From CAZIFG01 sp964539135 (GTDB lineage Bacteria > Margulisbacteria > Marinamargulisbacteria > GCA-2716485 > CAZIFG01): DNA of 64,000 bases. The stretch is taken from NCBI GenBank assembly GCA_964539135.1, contig CAZIFG010000007.1, positions 7,663 through 71,662 on the forward strand, read 5' to 3'. Below are positions 16,347 to 25,922 of the stretch, in pieces; the stretch's first letter is position 1, and each line of letters starts with the position of its first letter. Position numbers and translations under genes: made by a program. The notes under the pieces are model-generated. The model was given only the letters and a program-made list of their open reading frames with translations, was not told the DNA's origin and did no database searches.

Positions 16347-17207
16347 ATGCTATCTCGTTTGTACAAAACTAAACTGGAATCCTTAAAAAAAGAGTTTCAA
16401 GTCTTAAAATCAAGACGTCATGTTTTTTTAAACCATCTTCATACTGCTGAACTGCCAGATTTTATCTTTAATACGGTACCCTGCACGACAGATTCGCTGA
16501 GCTTGGCTGAAATTCAAGCCTTTTTATGCCATTCGAAAATCCCCAAACATACCTCAATTCATAAAATTGATGATATTCATCGCTTCAAAATACTTCATGA
16601 AAGACTGCGGATGCTTCCCCCCGAAACGCCCATTACTGCGGCATTGCTGCTATCTTGTTATGAGCCCCTTACCCTGTCTGGTGCTGCTCGATTTAGAAAA
16701 ATGGGAGAATACATTCATTTTAGCACGCATAAAACGGCTCCTCCCGATCAAATCCCGGCCTTTATTCAGGCTCTTTTAGAGACCTATTACACGCCTTCTG
16801 GTTTTTATGTGGATAACATCGCTCGCTTTCATTTTGAATTTAAGCGTATTCACCCTTTTTTAAATTATAACGATGTTATTGGCATGATGCTTCTTAACTT
16901 CCAACTGCATCAATTTGGATTGCCCCCTGTTATTTTTAGGCTCAAAGATAGGGCCCGTTATTTATCTGCGTTTCAAGCCTATCAACAAGAGGGTTCCCTT
17001 CGCCCTCTTTCTACACTCCTCGCCTTAGCGATTCTTGAATCGTTACATAAACGCATTGCCTACCTTAAAGGCTTAAACATAATCACTCTCTCTGAATTTT
17101 CAACCCACAGTCCCGACTCTTTGAATGCACTCATTAACCAGGCTAAACGCCAAACACTCCCCGCTTTTCGCGAAAATGGGGCTTGGATGATTGGCGCTTA
17201 CACCTAG
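16347..17207 (+). CDS. Fic/DOC-family protein with degenerate active site
   Basis: 286 residues. The helical Fic core is recognisable: LTLSGAARFRKMGEYIHF (the strand-turn before the motif), PSGFYVDNIARFHFEFKRIHPF, and a long helical tail. The catalytic motif normally reads HPF-x-D/E-G-N-G-R. Here it is HPFLNYNDVIGMM (from H169), so the His is kept but the acidic residue, glycines and arginine are replaced. AMP-transfer by the usual mechanism is doubtful; the protein may have another activity or be inactive. It starts from a leaderless-type promoter, and its last 4 bp overlap the convergent gatB. Confidence 0.65.
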   Translation: MLSRLYKTKLESLKKEFQVLKSRRHVFLNHLHTAELPDFIFNTVPCTTDSLSLAEIQAFLCHSKIPKHTSIHKIDDIHRFKILHERLRMLPPETPITAALLLSCYEPLTLSGAARFRKMGEYIHFSTHKTAPPDQIPAFIQALLETYYTPSGFYVDNIARFHFEFKRIHPFLNYNDVIGMMLLNFQLHQFGLPPVIFRLKDRARYLSAFQAYQQEGSLRPLSTLLALAILESLHKRIAYLKGLNIITLSEFSTHSPDSLNALINQAKRQTLPAFRENGAWMIGAYT

Positions 17208-18658
17208 ATGCCTATTGCCTTCGTAATGAGCTTATTTACCGTATCTGGATTGGCTTTTCCTTTGCTTCGTTTCATGATTTGACCCACTAAAAATCCGGCT
17301 GCCTGCCCCTTACCATTTTTAATCTTTTCGACCACATCTGGGTTTTCAGACAATACCGCCATCACCATTTCCATCAGCTCAGACTCATCCGAAATTTGGC
17401 CTCCGCCTTGCGATTCAATTAACGCTTTTGGACGTTCTCCTGCCAGACATTGCGGAATAATATCTTTGGCCATTTTCCCTGAAATGGTGCCATTTTGAAC
17501 CATGGTTACCAATTCGATCAGTCCCTCTGGTGTCAGCTTAATGGTTTCAAATGTCTCTCCACGCTCTTTTAAAGCGGCATTGATATCGCCAATAACCCAC
17601 TTTACAAGCTCTTTTGGTGCAAGACCGGAATCTCGTGAAATAGCCGCATTGAAGTAGGCTTTTAAGCTTAAATCTCCCATGACAACCCCAATTTCAAAGT
17701 CACTCATCCCATATGTATCCTTGTACCTTGCTTTGATGGCATCTGGATGTTCGCTCATTTCAGATTTAATCGAAGTAAACCAGTCCTCATCAATGATTAA
17801 AGGCGGTAAATCTGGTTCTGGAAAATACCGATAATCATGGGCATCTTCCTTACTTCGGAGTGAGGTTGTTTTTTGCGTGGCATCATCATAATTTCGGGTT
17901 TCTTGAATGATGGTTCCGCCGGATAAAATGACCTCTTCTTGCCGTTTAATTTCATAATTAATCGCACGCTCTAAAGACCGAAATGAATTGATGTTTTTAA
18001 CTTCGGCTCTTGTCCCAAACGCGTCTTGACCGACTGGACGAATGGATACATTGGCATCGGCTCTAAAATGTCCCTTTTCTAAATCTGCTTCACTGATGCC
18101 CATGTGCCGCATGATTTCATGAAGCGCCTCCATGTAAGCCCGTGCTTCTGCTGCGGACCTTAAATCGGGCTCGGAGACAATTTCTATCAAGGGACATCCG
18201 GCACGATTCAAATCCACGATGCTATAGGTCGCACCGGCAATGCCTTCCGCGCCTTGATGCAGGAGTTTACCCGCATCTTCTTCCATGTGAATTCGCGTAA
18301 TGCCAATGCGTTTTTGCTTTCCTTCTACCATAATATTTAAATGGCCATGCTCACAAATTGGCTCTTCGAATTGACTGATTTGATAGCCTTTGGGCAAATC
18401 TGGATAAAAATAGTTCTTACGCGCAAATACACTTTTCGTATTGACTTTACAAGACAATGCCACGCCTGCCTGAACCGCAAGCTCCACAGCCCGCTTATTT
18501 AACACCGGTAAGGCGCCTGGAAGTCCCAAACACACCGTTGTCACATTGGTATTCGGCGTATCTCCAAATTGATTGGATGCCGTTGAAAATAGCTTTGTAT
18601 TTGTTTTTAACTGTACATGTACTTCAATTCCTATCACAGGTTCAAATTTTTGGCTCAT
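17204..18658 (-). CDS. gatB: Aspartyl/glutamyl-tRNA amidotransferase subunit B
   Basis: 484 residues from the ATG at 18658, chosen because it overlaps the gatA stop (ATGA) and a GGAGGGG sequence precedes it. GatB binds misacylated Glu-tRNA(Gln) or Asp-tRNA(Asn) and activates it for amidation. The signature IGIEVHVQL at residues 8-16, GLPGALPVLN, the KNYFYPDLPKGYQISQ block, and RADANVSIRP are all present. The C-terminal YqeY-like tail (about 335-484) is complete. Last gene of gatCAB; it converges on the Fic gene with a 4-bp overlap. Confidence 0.96.
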   Translation of the reverse strand: MSQKFEPVIGIEVHVQLKTNTKLFSTASNQFGDTPNTNVTTVCLGLPGALPVLNKRAVELAVQAGVALSCKVNTKSVFARKNYFYPDLPKGYQISQFEEPICEHGHLNIMVEGKQKRIGITRIHMEEDAGKLLHQGAEGIAGATYSIVDLNRAGCPLIEIVSEPDLRSAAEARAYMEALHEIMRHMGISEADLEKGHFRADANVSIRPVGQDAFGTRAEVKNINSFRSLERAINYEIKRQEEVILSGGTIIQETRNYDDATQKTTSLRSKEDAHDYRYFPEPDLPPLIIDEDWFTSIKSEMSEHPDAIKARYKDTYGMSDFEIGVVMGDLSLKAYFNAAISRDSGLAPKELVKWVIGDINAALKERGETFETIKLTPEGLIELVTMVQNGTISGKMAKDIIPQCLAGERPKALIESQGGGQISDESELMEMVMAVLSENPDVVEKIKNGKGQAAGFLVGQIMKRSKGKANPDTVNKLITKAIGI

Positions 18659-20109
18659 ACGTGCCCCTCCGGAGATTCTAGATGCCAGGCCGTTAAGGAC
18701 TGATAACAATCGGCTACATTTAATAAGGTTTCTTCATCAAAGGCCTTGCCTATCATTTGAATCCCAATGGGTAAGCCTTTTGAAAATCCCCCCGGAACTG
18801 AAATCGCTGGAAGTCCCGCCATATTTGCTGGAATTGTGGCTAAATCCGCCAAGTACATGGCCATAGGGTCTTCTGATTTTTCTCCAAACTTAAAGGGTAA
18901 GTCCGGTGTTGTGGGTGTCATAACAATGTCAAAGGTTTTGAAAATATGATTAAACTCTTGCTGAATAAAGGCTCTCGCTTTTTGCGCTTTGATGTAATAG
19001 GCATCGTAATAGCCAGAACTTAAGGCAAATGTCCCTAACATAATGCGGCGTTTGACCTCTTTTCCAAATCCCTTGGATCGGGTTTTAATCATCATATCTT
19101 TTAAATTTTTACCCTCTTCTCTAATGGTATATCGCACGCCATCGTATCTGGCCAAATTGGAAGAGGCTTCAGCTGGCGCAATGATGTAATAAGTCGGAAT
19201 AGAGGTTGTCAGAGAGGGCATGTCTACTTCTTCAAAATGGGCTCCCTGCGCCACTAAAACGTCAAGCGCGGCACTTACACTGTCTCTAATAGCGGGATCA
19301 AAGGCCTCTGTCATGAGCTGCTTGGGTACGGCAATTTTTAATCCTTTGATATCTTTTTTGAGTGCTTTTGAAAAATCAGGAACCATCACCTGCGCCGACG
19401 TTGCATCGTGAACATCATGACCACAAATAGCGGTTAAAATATGCGCCATATCCTCAACCGTGTGCGTGAATGGACCAATTTGATCCAAAGAAGAGGCAAA
19501 TGCAACTAGACCATATCGCGAGACGCGTCCATAGGTGGGTTTTAACCCCACTATATTACAAAAAGACGCAGGTTGACGAATAGACCCACCGGTATCCGAT
19601 CCTAAAGAAACTGGCACCTGTAAGCCGCCTACGGTTGCGGCAGAACCGCCTGAAGACCCACCTGGTGTTCGGTTTGTATCATAGGGATTTCTACTGGGAC
19701 CATAGGCCGAATTTTCTGTTGACGATCCCATGGCAAATTCATCTAAATTTGTTTTTCCCACTGGAATCATTAAGTGTTGGTTTAACTTCTCAATAACGGT
19801 GGCATTGTAGGGAGAGATAAAATGCTCCAGCATTTTTGAAGCACAGGTTAAGGGCTGACCTTTCATCGCTAGGTTATCTTTAATCGCAATGGGAATTCCA
19901 GCCAAAAAAGGCAGTGAATCGCCCTTCTTAAAGCGCTCATCTAGGCTCGACGCCTTTGAAAGTGCCTCGTCTTTACATAATGATAAAAAAGCCTTTAATT
20001 TTGGCTCTGTTTCCTCTATTTTTTGGTAGGTATTTTCAATTAATTCAGTACATGTGATGATTTGATTTTTTAACTCATGATGGAGTTGAACGATTGTTTT
20101 TTTACTCAT
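18655..20109 (-). CDS. gatA: Aspartyl/glutamyl-tRNA amidotransferase subunit A
   Basis: 484 residues. GatA hydrolyses glutamine and passes ammonia to GatB. The amidase signature is intact: GIPIAIKDN with the catalytic Lys near residue 78, and GGSSGGSAATVGG with GSDTGGSIRQPAS supplying the Ser-cis-Ser pair near residues 150-180. It overlaps gatC upstream and gatB downstream by 4 nt each, giving tight co-translation of the complex. Presence of gatCAB fits a genome that makes Gln-tRNA and/or Asn-tRNA indirectly. Confidence 0.96.
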   Translation of the reverse strand: MSKKTIVQLHHELKNQIITCTELIENTYQKIEETEPKLKAFLSLCKDEALSKASSLDERFKKGDSLPFLAGIPIAIKDNLAMKGQPLTCASKMLEHFISPYNATVIEKLNQHLMIPVGKTNLDEFAMGSSTENSAYGPSRNPYDTNRTPGGSSGGSAATVGGLQVPVSLGSDTGGSIRQPASFCNIVGLKPTYGRVSRYGLVAFASSLDQIGPFTHTVEDMAHILTAICGHDVHDATSAQVMVPDFSKALKKDIKGLKIAVPKQLMTEAFDPAIRDSVSAALDVLVAQGAHFEEVDMPSLTTSIPTYYIIAPAEASSNLARYDGVRYTIREEGKNLKDMMIKTRSKGFGKEVKRRIMLGTFALSSGYYDAYYIKAQKARAFIQQEFNHIFKTFDIVMTPTTPDLPFKFGEKSEDPMAMYLADLATIPANMAGLPAISVPGGFSKGLPIGIQMIGKAFDEETLLNVADCYQSLTAWHLESPEGHV

Positions 20110-20402
20110 GCGCTTTCCCCTAAAATTTTAGGGACTCGAAATCCCTCTTGCTCCCACTCTGGCGCATTTTTTTCTTTCAAAAGATCGTCACCCAATGCCA
20201 CTACATCTTCTCGAATAAAATGAGTGTCTAAATTTGCATGTGTTGCAGGTGCCACCTGAGAAAGATCAAATTGATCCATTTCTTGCATCGACGTTAAAAC
20301 GTCTTGAAGCTGCTTGAGATACGCCGGTTTTTCGTCTTCAGGCAACTCTAAATGAGCCAACTGAAGGACGTGATTTAAGTCGTTTATATTTAAGTGTGTC
20401 AT
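20106..20402 (-). CDS. gatC: Aspartyl/glutamyl-tRNA amidotransferase subunit C
   Basis: 98 residues, usual for GatC, which wraps around and stabilises GatA and GatB. The N-terminal HVLQLAHLELPEDE helix and the central QEMDQFDLSQVAPATH segment, with its typical L-x-x-V-x-P-x-x-H pattern, are clear; LREDV is replaced by FIREDV. It is the first gene of the operon and overlaps gatA by 4 nt. Confidence 0.92.
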   Translation of the reverse strand: MTHLNINDLNHVLQLAHLELPEDEKPAYLKQLQDVLTSMQEMDQFDLSQVAPATHANLDTHFIREDVVALGDDLLKEKNAPEWEQEGFRVPKILGESA

Positions 20403-20468
20403 GGTGGCGAATTGTATCAGAGTTTTTTAGGTTTGAATATGGGGCTATTTTATCGTGAAGTGATGTTT

Positions 20469-20969
20469 TTATTCTAAGGACTGAAACATAATATGCGCGT
20501 CGACATAGGCCTGCAGTTGATGATTAAAATAGGCCTTTGGAATTGTGGTCATGATTTTAAATCCGCATTTTTCCCAGGTTTTTACCGCTACTGTATTACT
20601 GGATACTACTATATTAAAAATCATTGCTTTAAACTGATGTTTCCTTGCTTCTTTCAAGGATTCTTTGCAGACTAAAGTCCCAATGCCTTTCCCTTGATGA
20701 TCGGGATGCACCATATAAGAGGCATTAGCCACATGACTGCCTTGACCTGGATGATTGGGCCGAATTCTATAAATCGCCACCATCACCCCCTGATCGTCCC
20801 TAACACTGTATACCCTTGCTTTTTCTTGAAGCCACATGATTTTTGCCTCTGCTTCTGTCATGTCTGGGGGATACACGTAGGTATCTCCTGACTTTAACAC
20901 ATGGTGAATAATTTCCCAGGTTTCGGACCAATCTCTCTCTGCTTCAAAGGGTAAAAAAGACAGATTCAT
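20469..20969 (-). CDS. GNAT-family N-acetyltransferase
   Basis: 166 residues with a complete GNAT fold: N-terminal TWEIIHHVLKSGDTYVYPP, the strand VANASYMVHPDHQGKGIGTL (acetyl-CoA pyrophosphate loop QGKGIG at about residues 92-97), KAMIFNIVVSSNTVAVKTWEKCGF and a C-terminal tail. The layout matches the phosphinothricin/L-amino-acid acetyltransferase-like group, but the substrate cannot be read from sequence. Its start overlaps the hisE stop by 4 nt, so the two are coupled, which may be coincidental operon packing. Confidence 0.85.
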   Translation of the reverse strand: MNLSFLPFEAERDWSETWEIIHHVLKSGDTYVYPPDMTEAEAKIMWLQEKARVYSVRDDQGVMVAIYRIRPNHPGQGSHVANASYMVHPDHQGKGIGTLVCKESLKEARKHQFKAMIFNIVVSSNTVAVKTWEKCGFKIMTTIPKAYFNHQLQAYVDAHIMFQSLE

Positions 20970-21250
20970 TTTTTTGTGTTTCTAGATTCCAAAACAGCCA
21001 CAACATCTTTCAATTTTATTCCCTGTGACTGCAAGGTAATCATCAGATGAAACAGCAGGTCGGCCGCTTCATTTTTAAGCTCCATCCCATCATGATTTTT
21101 AGCTGCAATAATCACTTCCCCCGCTTCTTCGCCCACTTTCTTTAAAATTCGATCCAGTCCTTTTTGAAATAAGCCGCTGGTATAAGATCCTTCTTGAGGG
21201 GTTATCTTCCGTTTATAAATTAAATCATCTAATTCTTCTAAAAATTTCAT
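20966..21250 (-). CDS. hisE: Phosphoribosyl-ATP pyrophosphatase
   Basis: 94 residues, a stand-alone HisE not fused to HisI. It hydrolyses phosphoribosyl-ATP to phosphoribosyl-AMP, the second step of histidine synthesis. The MazG-like metal-binding motif EEAGEVIIAAK (residues about 41-51) and the later NEAADLLFHLM are intact, as is the N-terminal YTSGLFQKGLDRILKK. A GGAGG ribosome-binding sequence precedes the ATG. It is co-transcribed with the GNAT gene and separated from hisZG by 8.5 kb on the other strand. Confidence 0.93.
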   Translation of the reverse strand: MKFLEELDDLIYKRKITPQEGSYTSGLFQKGLDRILKKVGEEAGEVIIAAKNHDGMELKNEAADLLFHLMITLQSQGIKLKDVVAVLESRNTKK

Positions 21251-21312
21251 TGTGATACGCCTCCGTTTTTACCCTATCGGTTTTACCATTTTTTTACTTA
21301 AAAAACAATTCC

Positions 21313-24300
21313 TTATGCTCCCTTTTTTACGACATCTTCTTTTAACCAAATTCGCCCGGATCCTACTAAAGCCTCCAACTGAATCTGAAGCTCTGGATCA
21401 TCTGTCACGCCATATTTTTTATTCGCCTGAATTGTGGTTTCGCCTATTTTAAAATACAAGGGTAATGGCCCTCTAAATTCTTCCGCTAAGGCCTTTATTT
21501 TTTCTAAGACCACAATCTCATGAATGCCTTCAATATCTATCATTAAATGCTGACTTTTACTTTGCTGGCCCAAGGGAGACAGTTCTGAAATGGCAATGGA
21601 TTTTTCATCTCCATTTATTTTAAATTTACCCTTTGCTGTCACAATCGTATCATCCTTAAATGCCTGCAACCATGTTTCAAATCCCGGCCCCTGAAATAAC
21701 AAGACCGTCATGACACCGGCTTCATCTTCTAAAAGCCCAATGCCCATTTCTCGCTTGGTTTTTGTTATGATTTTACGACACTCTGTTAAAAGCCCCGCAA
21801 CATGAACCTCTTTCCCATTAAACTCTTCGCCTAAACAATCTGATCGATGGGGGATGTTTTCTAATTCTGCTCTATAGGCATCTAAGGGATGCCCTGAAAT
21901 ATAAAGCCCCATCATCTCTTTTTCCATGCGCAAACGATCCTGGATACTCAAGATTTCAAAGGGCTCTGCCAATAAATCGGCCAAGTGCATGGTCTGTGTC
22001 GCCCCGCCATCTCCAAATAAGCCGACTTGGCCATTGCTTTGCTCTTTTACTGCAATCTGAGCCCTTTCCAGTACTCGTTCATAAATTTTCATGGATTGAC
22101 CCCGTGGCCCTAAACTGTCCATGGCACCCGCTTTAATTAAACTTTCAATGACGCGTTTATTGACTTGTCGTAAATCCACCCGCACACAAAAATCGCCTAA
22201 ATCCTTAAAGGGTCCTTTTGTACGCTCTAAAATAATGGACTCAATAGCACCCTCTCCTACGTTTTTAATGGCCCCTAATCCAAATCGAATGGACTTTGTT
22301 TCTTCTCCGGTTTCTGCATGCTGCTTTCGACTTACGGTCATATCACTGAGGGACTCTTGAACACAGGGCGGCTCGACCTTAATGCCCATGTCTCGACACT
22401 CTTGAATATACAATACGGTTTTATCTGTTGTTGAAAGTACGCTCGATAGCAGTGATGCCATATACTCTACGGGATAATTGGCTTTTAAATAGGCCGTTTG
22501 ATAGGAAATTAAGGCATAGGCTGCACTGTGCGACTTGTTAAATCCATACTCTGCAAATTTATAACACAATTCAAATATTTTCTCTGAAATTTTAACAGGA
22601 AACTTCTTTTTTTCAGCTCCCGAAATAAATTCTGCCTTCATTTGATCCATAACGTCTTTTTTCTTTTTACCCATGGCACGTCGTAACATGTCCGCTTGCC
22701 CTAAGGTAAAGCCCCCTACAGCACTGGCGATTTGCATAACCTGCTCTTGGTATACAATCATCCCATAGGTATCTTTTAAAATCGGCTCCAAAATCGGCAA
22801 ATCATATTTCACCTGTGTTTTACCTGATTTATTGGAAATAAAATCGCTCACCATACCCGATCCTAAGGGACCCGGACGATAGAGCGCCAAAAGGGCAATA
22901 ATATCTTCAAAAACTGTAGGCTTCAGATCTTTAATTAATTGACGCATTCCGCGACTTTCTAACTGAAACACGCCGACCGTTTTACCCTCACATAATAAGT
23001 CGTATGATTTTTTATCGTTAATATCCAAATGATCGAGATTGAAATTTATCCCATATATGCTTTTGATTTTCTCAACGGCATCTTGCATGACCGTTAAGTT
23101 TCTCAGGCCTAAAATATCCATTTTTAACAGCCCAATTTTTTCAATGTCTGCCATTGCAAATTGGGTTGATATTTGCCCACCATTTGATGTTAAAGGCACT
23201 ACTGTTGTTAACGGATTTTTAGAAATTACCACCCCGGCAGCATGCGTGGAGGAGTGCCTCGCCTGTCCTTCTAAAGCCGCCCCTATATCCAGTAGCCGCC
23301 GAATGCTGGGATTGCTTTTGTATTCTTTTGCCAAATCGGGTACTTCTTCTAAAGCTTCTGGAATACTGGTATAGGATCCTGGTGTTGCCGGAATCAGCTT
23401 GGCAATTCGATCCACTTCCCACAACGGGACATCTAGAACACGCCCTACATCTCGAATCACGGCGCGCGCCTGCATGGTCCCAAAGGTGATGATTTGACTC
23501 ACACACTCTTGCCCGTATTTTTGCACGATATATTGAATGACTTCGCCTCTTCTTTTAATACAAAAATCAATATCCACGTCTGGCATCGATACCCGTTCAG
23601 GATTTAAAAACCGTTCAAACAGCAAATTATAGGCCAAGGGATCCACTTTTGTGATATTCAAAGCATAGGCTACAATGGCACCCGCCGCTGAACCTCGCCC
23701 CGGTCCAACAGGAATATCCATACGCTCACAAAATGCCAAAAAATCGTGAATGATTAAAAAGTAATTGGCATAATGCATTTTATTAATAATGGCCAATTCA
23801 AACTCCATTCTTGCCTGAATTTCAGGGGTGATTGTTTTATACTTCTTTATAAGGCCTTCTTGAACCAGTTTTTTCAAATACGCTTCACTCGAAAGGCCAT
23901 CTGGACATTCAAAATTGGGTAAATACACCTGATCCATTTCTAGGTTTACATGACATTTTTCAGCTATTTTGACGGTATTTTCAATCGCTTCTGGTATATC
24001 TTTGAATAGAGCGGCCATCTGCTCCGGTGTTTTAAAGTAAAATTCTGAATTATCAAAACTTTTTAAGTCTTCTTCTAATTTTTTACCGGTCTGAATACAA
24101 CTGAGGACATTCCTTAAATAGGCACTTTCTTCGTCTGGATAATACACATCATTTGTCGCTACAAGGGGAATGCCTAATGTCGATGAAAGCCGTTGAGACC
24201 CGCTGATAATCAGCTCTTCAAAGGGAAGTCCGCAGCGTTGAATGCCTAAATAAAAATCATCACCAAAGGTGGCTTTGTATACTTCTGCAAGTTCTTTGGC

Positions 24301-24744
24301 ACTTTCTTCTCTGTGATTTTGAATTTCAAAGGCGATGGGGCCTCTCATGCCTGGCGAAATAATCACCAAGCCCTCTTTGTAGCGTTCGAGGTGTTTAAAA
24401 TCGATTCGTGGCTTATAATAAAACCCCTCTAAATGAGCAATACTGACGAGCTTAATTAAGTTTTGGTAGCCTTGATAATCTTTTGCCAGAATAACGAGAC
24501 GATTTAAGCCCCTTTCTTTTACAGTTAAGTCCTTTGTGAGATACATATCACATCCAATGATGGGATTAATGCCTTTCGCTTTGCAGGCCACATAAAATTC
24601 AATGGTGCCAAACATCACGCCATTGTCTGTAATGGCCAAAGATGTCATGCCTGTTTCAACTGCTTTTTTAACCAGCCAATCAACTCGATTTACGGCTTCT
24701 AATAGCGAATTTTCTGTATGGACATGCAAATGAATAAAACTCAT
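21313..24744 (-). CDS. dnaE: DNA polymerase III subunit alpha
   Basis: 1143 residues, standard DnaE1 length. It is the replicative polymerase. An N-terminal PHP domain (FIHLHVHTENSLLEA at residues 3-17) is followed by the palm with the catalytic PDVDIDF near residue 395, the HAAGVVIS block, the fingers with YRPGPLGSGM, and YQEQVMQIA. A helix-hairpin-helix region and an OB-fold (VHVAGLLTECRKIITKTKRE) follow. The gene is monocistronic by spacing and faces away from sppA, with a palindromic element in between. Confidence 0.97.
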   Translation of the reverse strand: MSFIHLHVHTENSLLEAVNRVDWLVKKAVETGMTSLAITDNGVMFGTIEFYVACKAKGINPIIGCDMYLTKDLTVKERGLNRLVILAKDYQGYQNLIKLVSIAHLEGFYYKPRIDFKHLERYKEGLVIISPGMRGPIAFEIQNHREESAKELAEVYKATFGDDFYLGIQRCGLPFEELIISGSQRLSSTLGIPLVATNDVYYPDEESAYLRNVLSCIQTGKKLEEDLKSFDNSEFYFKTPEQMAALFKDIPEAIENTVKIAEKCHVNLEMDQVYLPNFECPDGLSSEAYLKKLVQEGLIKKYKTITPEIQARMEFELAIINKMHYANYFLIIHDFLAFCERMDIPVGPGRGSAAGAIVAYALNITKVDPLAYNLLFERFLNPERVSMPDVDIDFCIKRRGEVIQYIVQKYGQECVSQIITFGTMQARAVIRDVGRVLDVPLWEVDRIAKLIPATPGSYTSIPEALEEVPDLAKEYKSNPSIRRLLDIGAALEGQARHSSTHAAGVVISKNPLTTVVPLTSNGGQISTQFAMADIEKIGLLKMDILGLRNLTVMQDAVEKIKSIYGINFNLDHLDINDKKSYDLLCEGKTVGVFQLESRGMRQLIKDLKPTVFEDIIALLALYRPGPLGSGMVSDFISNKSGKTQVKYDLPILEPILKDTYGMIVYQEQVMQIASAVGGFTLGQADMLRRAMGKKKKDVMDQMKAEFISGAEKKKFPVKISEKIFELCYKFAEYGFNKSHSAAYALISYQTAYLKANYPVEYMASLLSSVLSTTDKTVLYIQECRDMGIKVEPPCVQESLSDMTVSRKQHAETGEETKSIRFGLGAIKNVGEGAIESIILERTKGPFKDLGDFCVRVDLRQVNKRVIESLIKAGAMDSLGPRGQSMKIYERVLERAQIAVKEQSNGQVGLFGDGGATQTMHLADLLAEPFEILSIQDRLRMEKEMMGLYISGHPLDAYRAELENIPHRSDCLGEEFNGKEVHVAGLLTECRKIITKTKREMGIGLLEDEAGVMTVLLFQGPGFETWLQAFKDDTIVTAKGKFKINGDEKSIAISELSPLGQQSKSQHLMIDIEGIHEIVVLEKIKALAEEFRGPLPLYFKIGETTIQANKKYGVTDDPELQIQLEALVGSGRIWLKEDVVKKGA

Positions 24745-24784
24745 GACTCAAATCATAACATACCCCTGCCGGCTTTGAAATTAT

Positions 24785-24926
24785 GGGACTGTTGCGAAAT
24801 GCCTAATTTTGGACATCTGCTGTGTTATCCTCGTACTCAAGTCCTCATTTATTACAATAAACTCCGGACTTTCGAACTCGGAATGCCTTGCAGGTGATCC
24901 AAACGTAGACGTTTCGCAACAGCCCC
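24785..24926. repeat. Palindromic element, copy 1 (142 bp)
   Basis: Ends GGGACTGTTGCGAAAT and ATTTCGCAACAGTCCC-like (here GTTTCGCAACAGCCCC) form a near-perfect 16-bp terminal inverted repeat. Perfect 5-bp direct repeats ATTAT flank it at 24780-24784 and 24927-24931. It carries the central version containing TTATTACAATAAACTCCGG. It lies between divergent dnaE and sppA, and its right duplication forms the first in-frame ATG ahead of sppA. One plus-strand frame is open through the whole element. Confidence 0.9.
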
Positions 24927-24998
24927 ATTATGGTAGAGTTGTCTGTCTTGTGGTATAGTTTTTCTGTACGATTTATTACATTGGTTTTGGAGTATCTC

Positions 24999-25922
24999 TT
25001 GTTTAAAAAAGAATCGATTATTGTAGGAAGTCTGTTTTTACTCTTTTTGAGCGCTCTTTTTGCTTCTTTTTATTTGAACTCCAGCGCCCCGGTCTCTTCA
25101 ACCTCTCGACTTGTCCCCTCTAAAAAAGGCATTGCCGTTGTGGATTTATATGGTCCTATTTCGTTTTCATCTCCCTCTCAATCTCTGATGCCTCATGGCG
25201 CCACGGATGTGATCGCCCAAATTAAATCCTTTGAAAAAGATCCTCAAGTTAAAGCGCTGTTACTGCGCATCAATAGTCCTGGCGGCACCGTTGGCGCTTC
25301 ACAGGAAATTTACCAGGCTATTTTAGACTTCAAAGCCCGTAAAAAAGTCCCTGTTGTTGCCTCCATTGGAGATGTTGGGGCCTCCGGTGCCTATTATGCA
25401 GCCATGGCGTGTGACACTATTTTTGCCAATCCAGGAAGCTTGGTTGGTAGTATTGGCGTTATTTTAGGCAACGTGAATATTACCGATTTTGCGGATAAGC
25501 AAGGCCTAGGCTTTAATGTCTACAAAAGCGGCGCCTTTAAAGACAGTCTTTCTATCTGGAAAAAACCCTCTGCTGAAGAATCCGTCTTACTTCAAAACTT
25601 AGTCGATACTGTTTATCATCAGTTTGTTGCGGCTTTGATTCAAAATCGTCACCTTACTCCCGAGCACGCTGCTAAAATTGCCCAAGGCCAAGTTTTTTCA
25701 GGGGAACAAGCCAAACAAGAAAACTTGGTTGATGAATTGGGTGGCTTATCCGAAGCCCTTGCTTATACTGCTCAACGTGCCAATATCAACGGTGACCCCC
25801 TTATCTTAAATCGTGCCAAACCTAACGTTATGGATTTTATTGGTCTTTTTGAGGGTGGTATGAAAAATTCTCTGGCGCCTTATTTTTTCCCCAATCTGGG
25901 TACTGGTATGGAGTTGAAATAA
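24999..25922 (+). CDS. sppA: Signal peptide peptidase SppA (S49 serine protease)
   Basis: 307 residues from a TTG at 24999, chosen because TTGGAG ends 6 nt upstream and a proper N-terminal anchor then starts (LFKKESIIVGSLFLLFLSAL). An in-frame ATG at 24930 lies in the repeat's target duplication and has no ribosome-binding sequence. SppA digests leftover signal peptides in the membrane. The short bacterial form is indicated by NSPGGTVGASQEIY, GDVGASGAYYAAMACD with the nucleophilic Ser, and YKSGAFKD with the catalytic Lys. It overlaps the next gene by 1 nt (TAATG). Confidence 0.9.
   Translation: MFKKESIIVGSLFLLFLSALFASFYLNSSAPVSSTSRLVPSKKGIAVVDLYGPISFSSPSQSLMPHGATDVIAQIKSFEKDPQVKALLLRINSPGGTVGASQEIYQAILDFKARKKVPVVASIGDVGASGAYYAAMACDTIFANPGSLVGSIGVILGNVNITDFADKQGLGFNVYKSGAFKDSLSIWKKPSAEESVLLQNLVDTVYHQFVAALIQNRHLTPEHAAKIAQGQVFSGEQAKQENLVDELGGLSEALAYTAQRANINGDPLILNRAKPNVMDFIGLFEGGMKNSLAPYFFPNLGTGMELK

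Noticed and set aside
22121..22360. Open frame opposite to dnaE
   Set aside because: Shadow of a strongly conserved coding sequence on the other strand; no family character. The same applies to other long antisense frames in the window.
24785..24926. Element as a CRISPR repeat or REP sequence
   Set aside because: Copies are kilobases apart with no spacer array, and they are longer than REP units and have target duplications.
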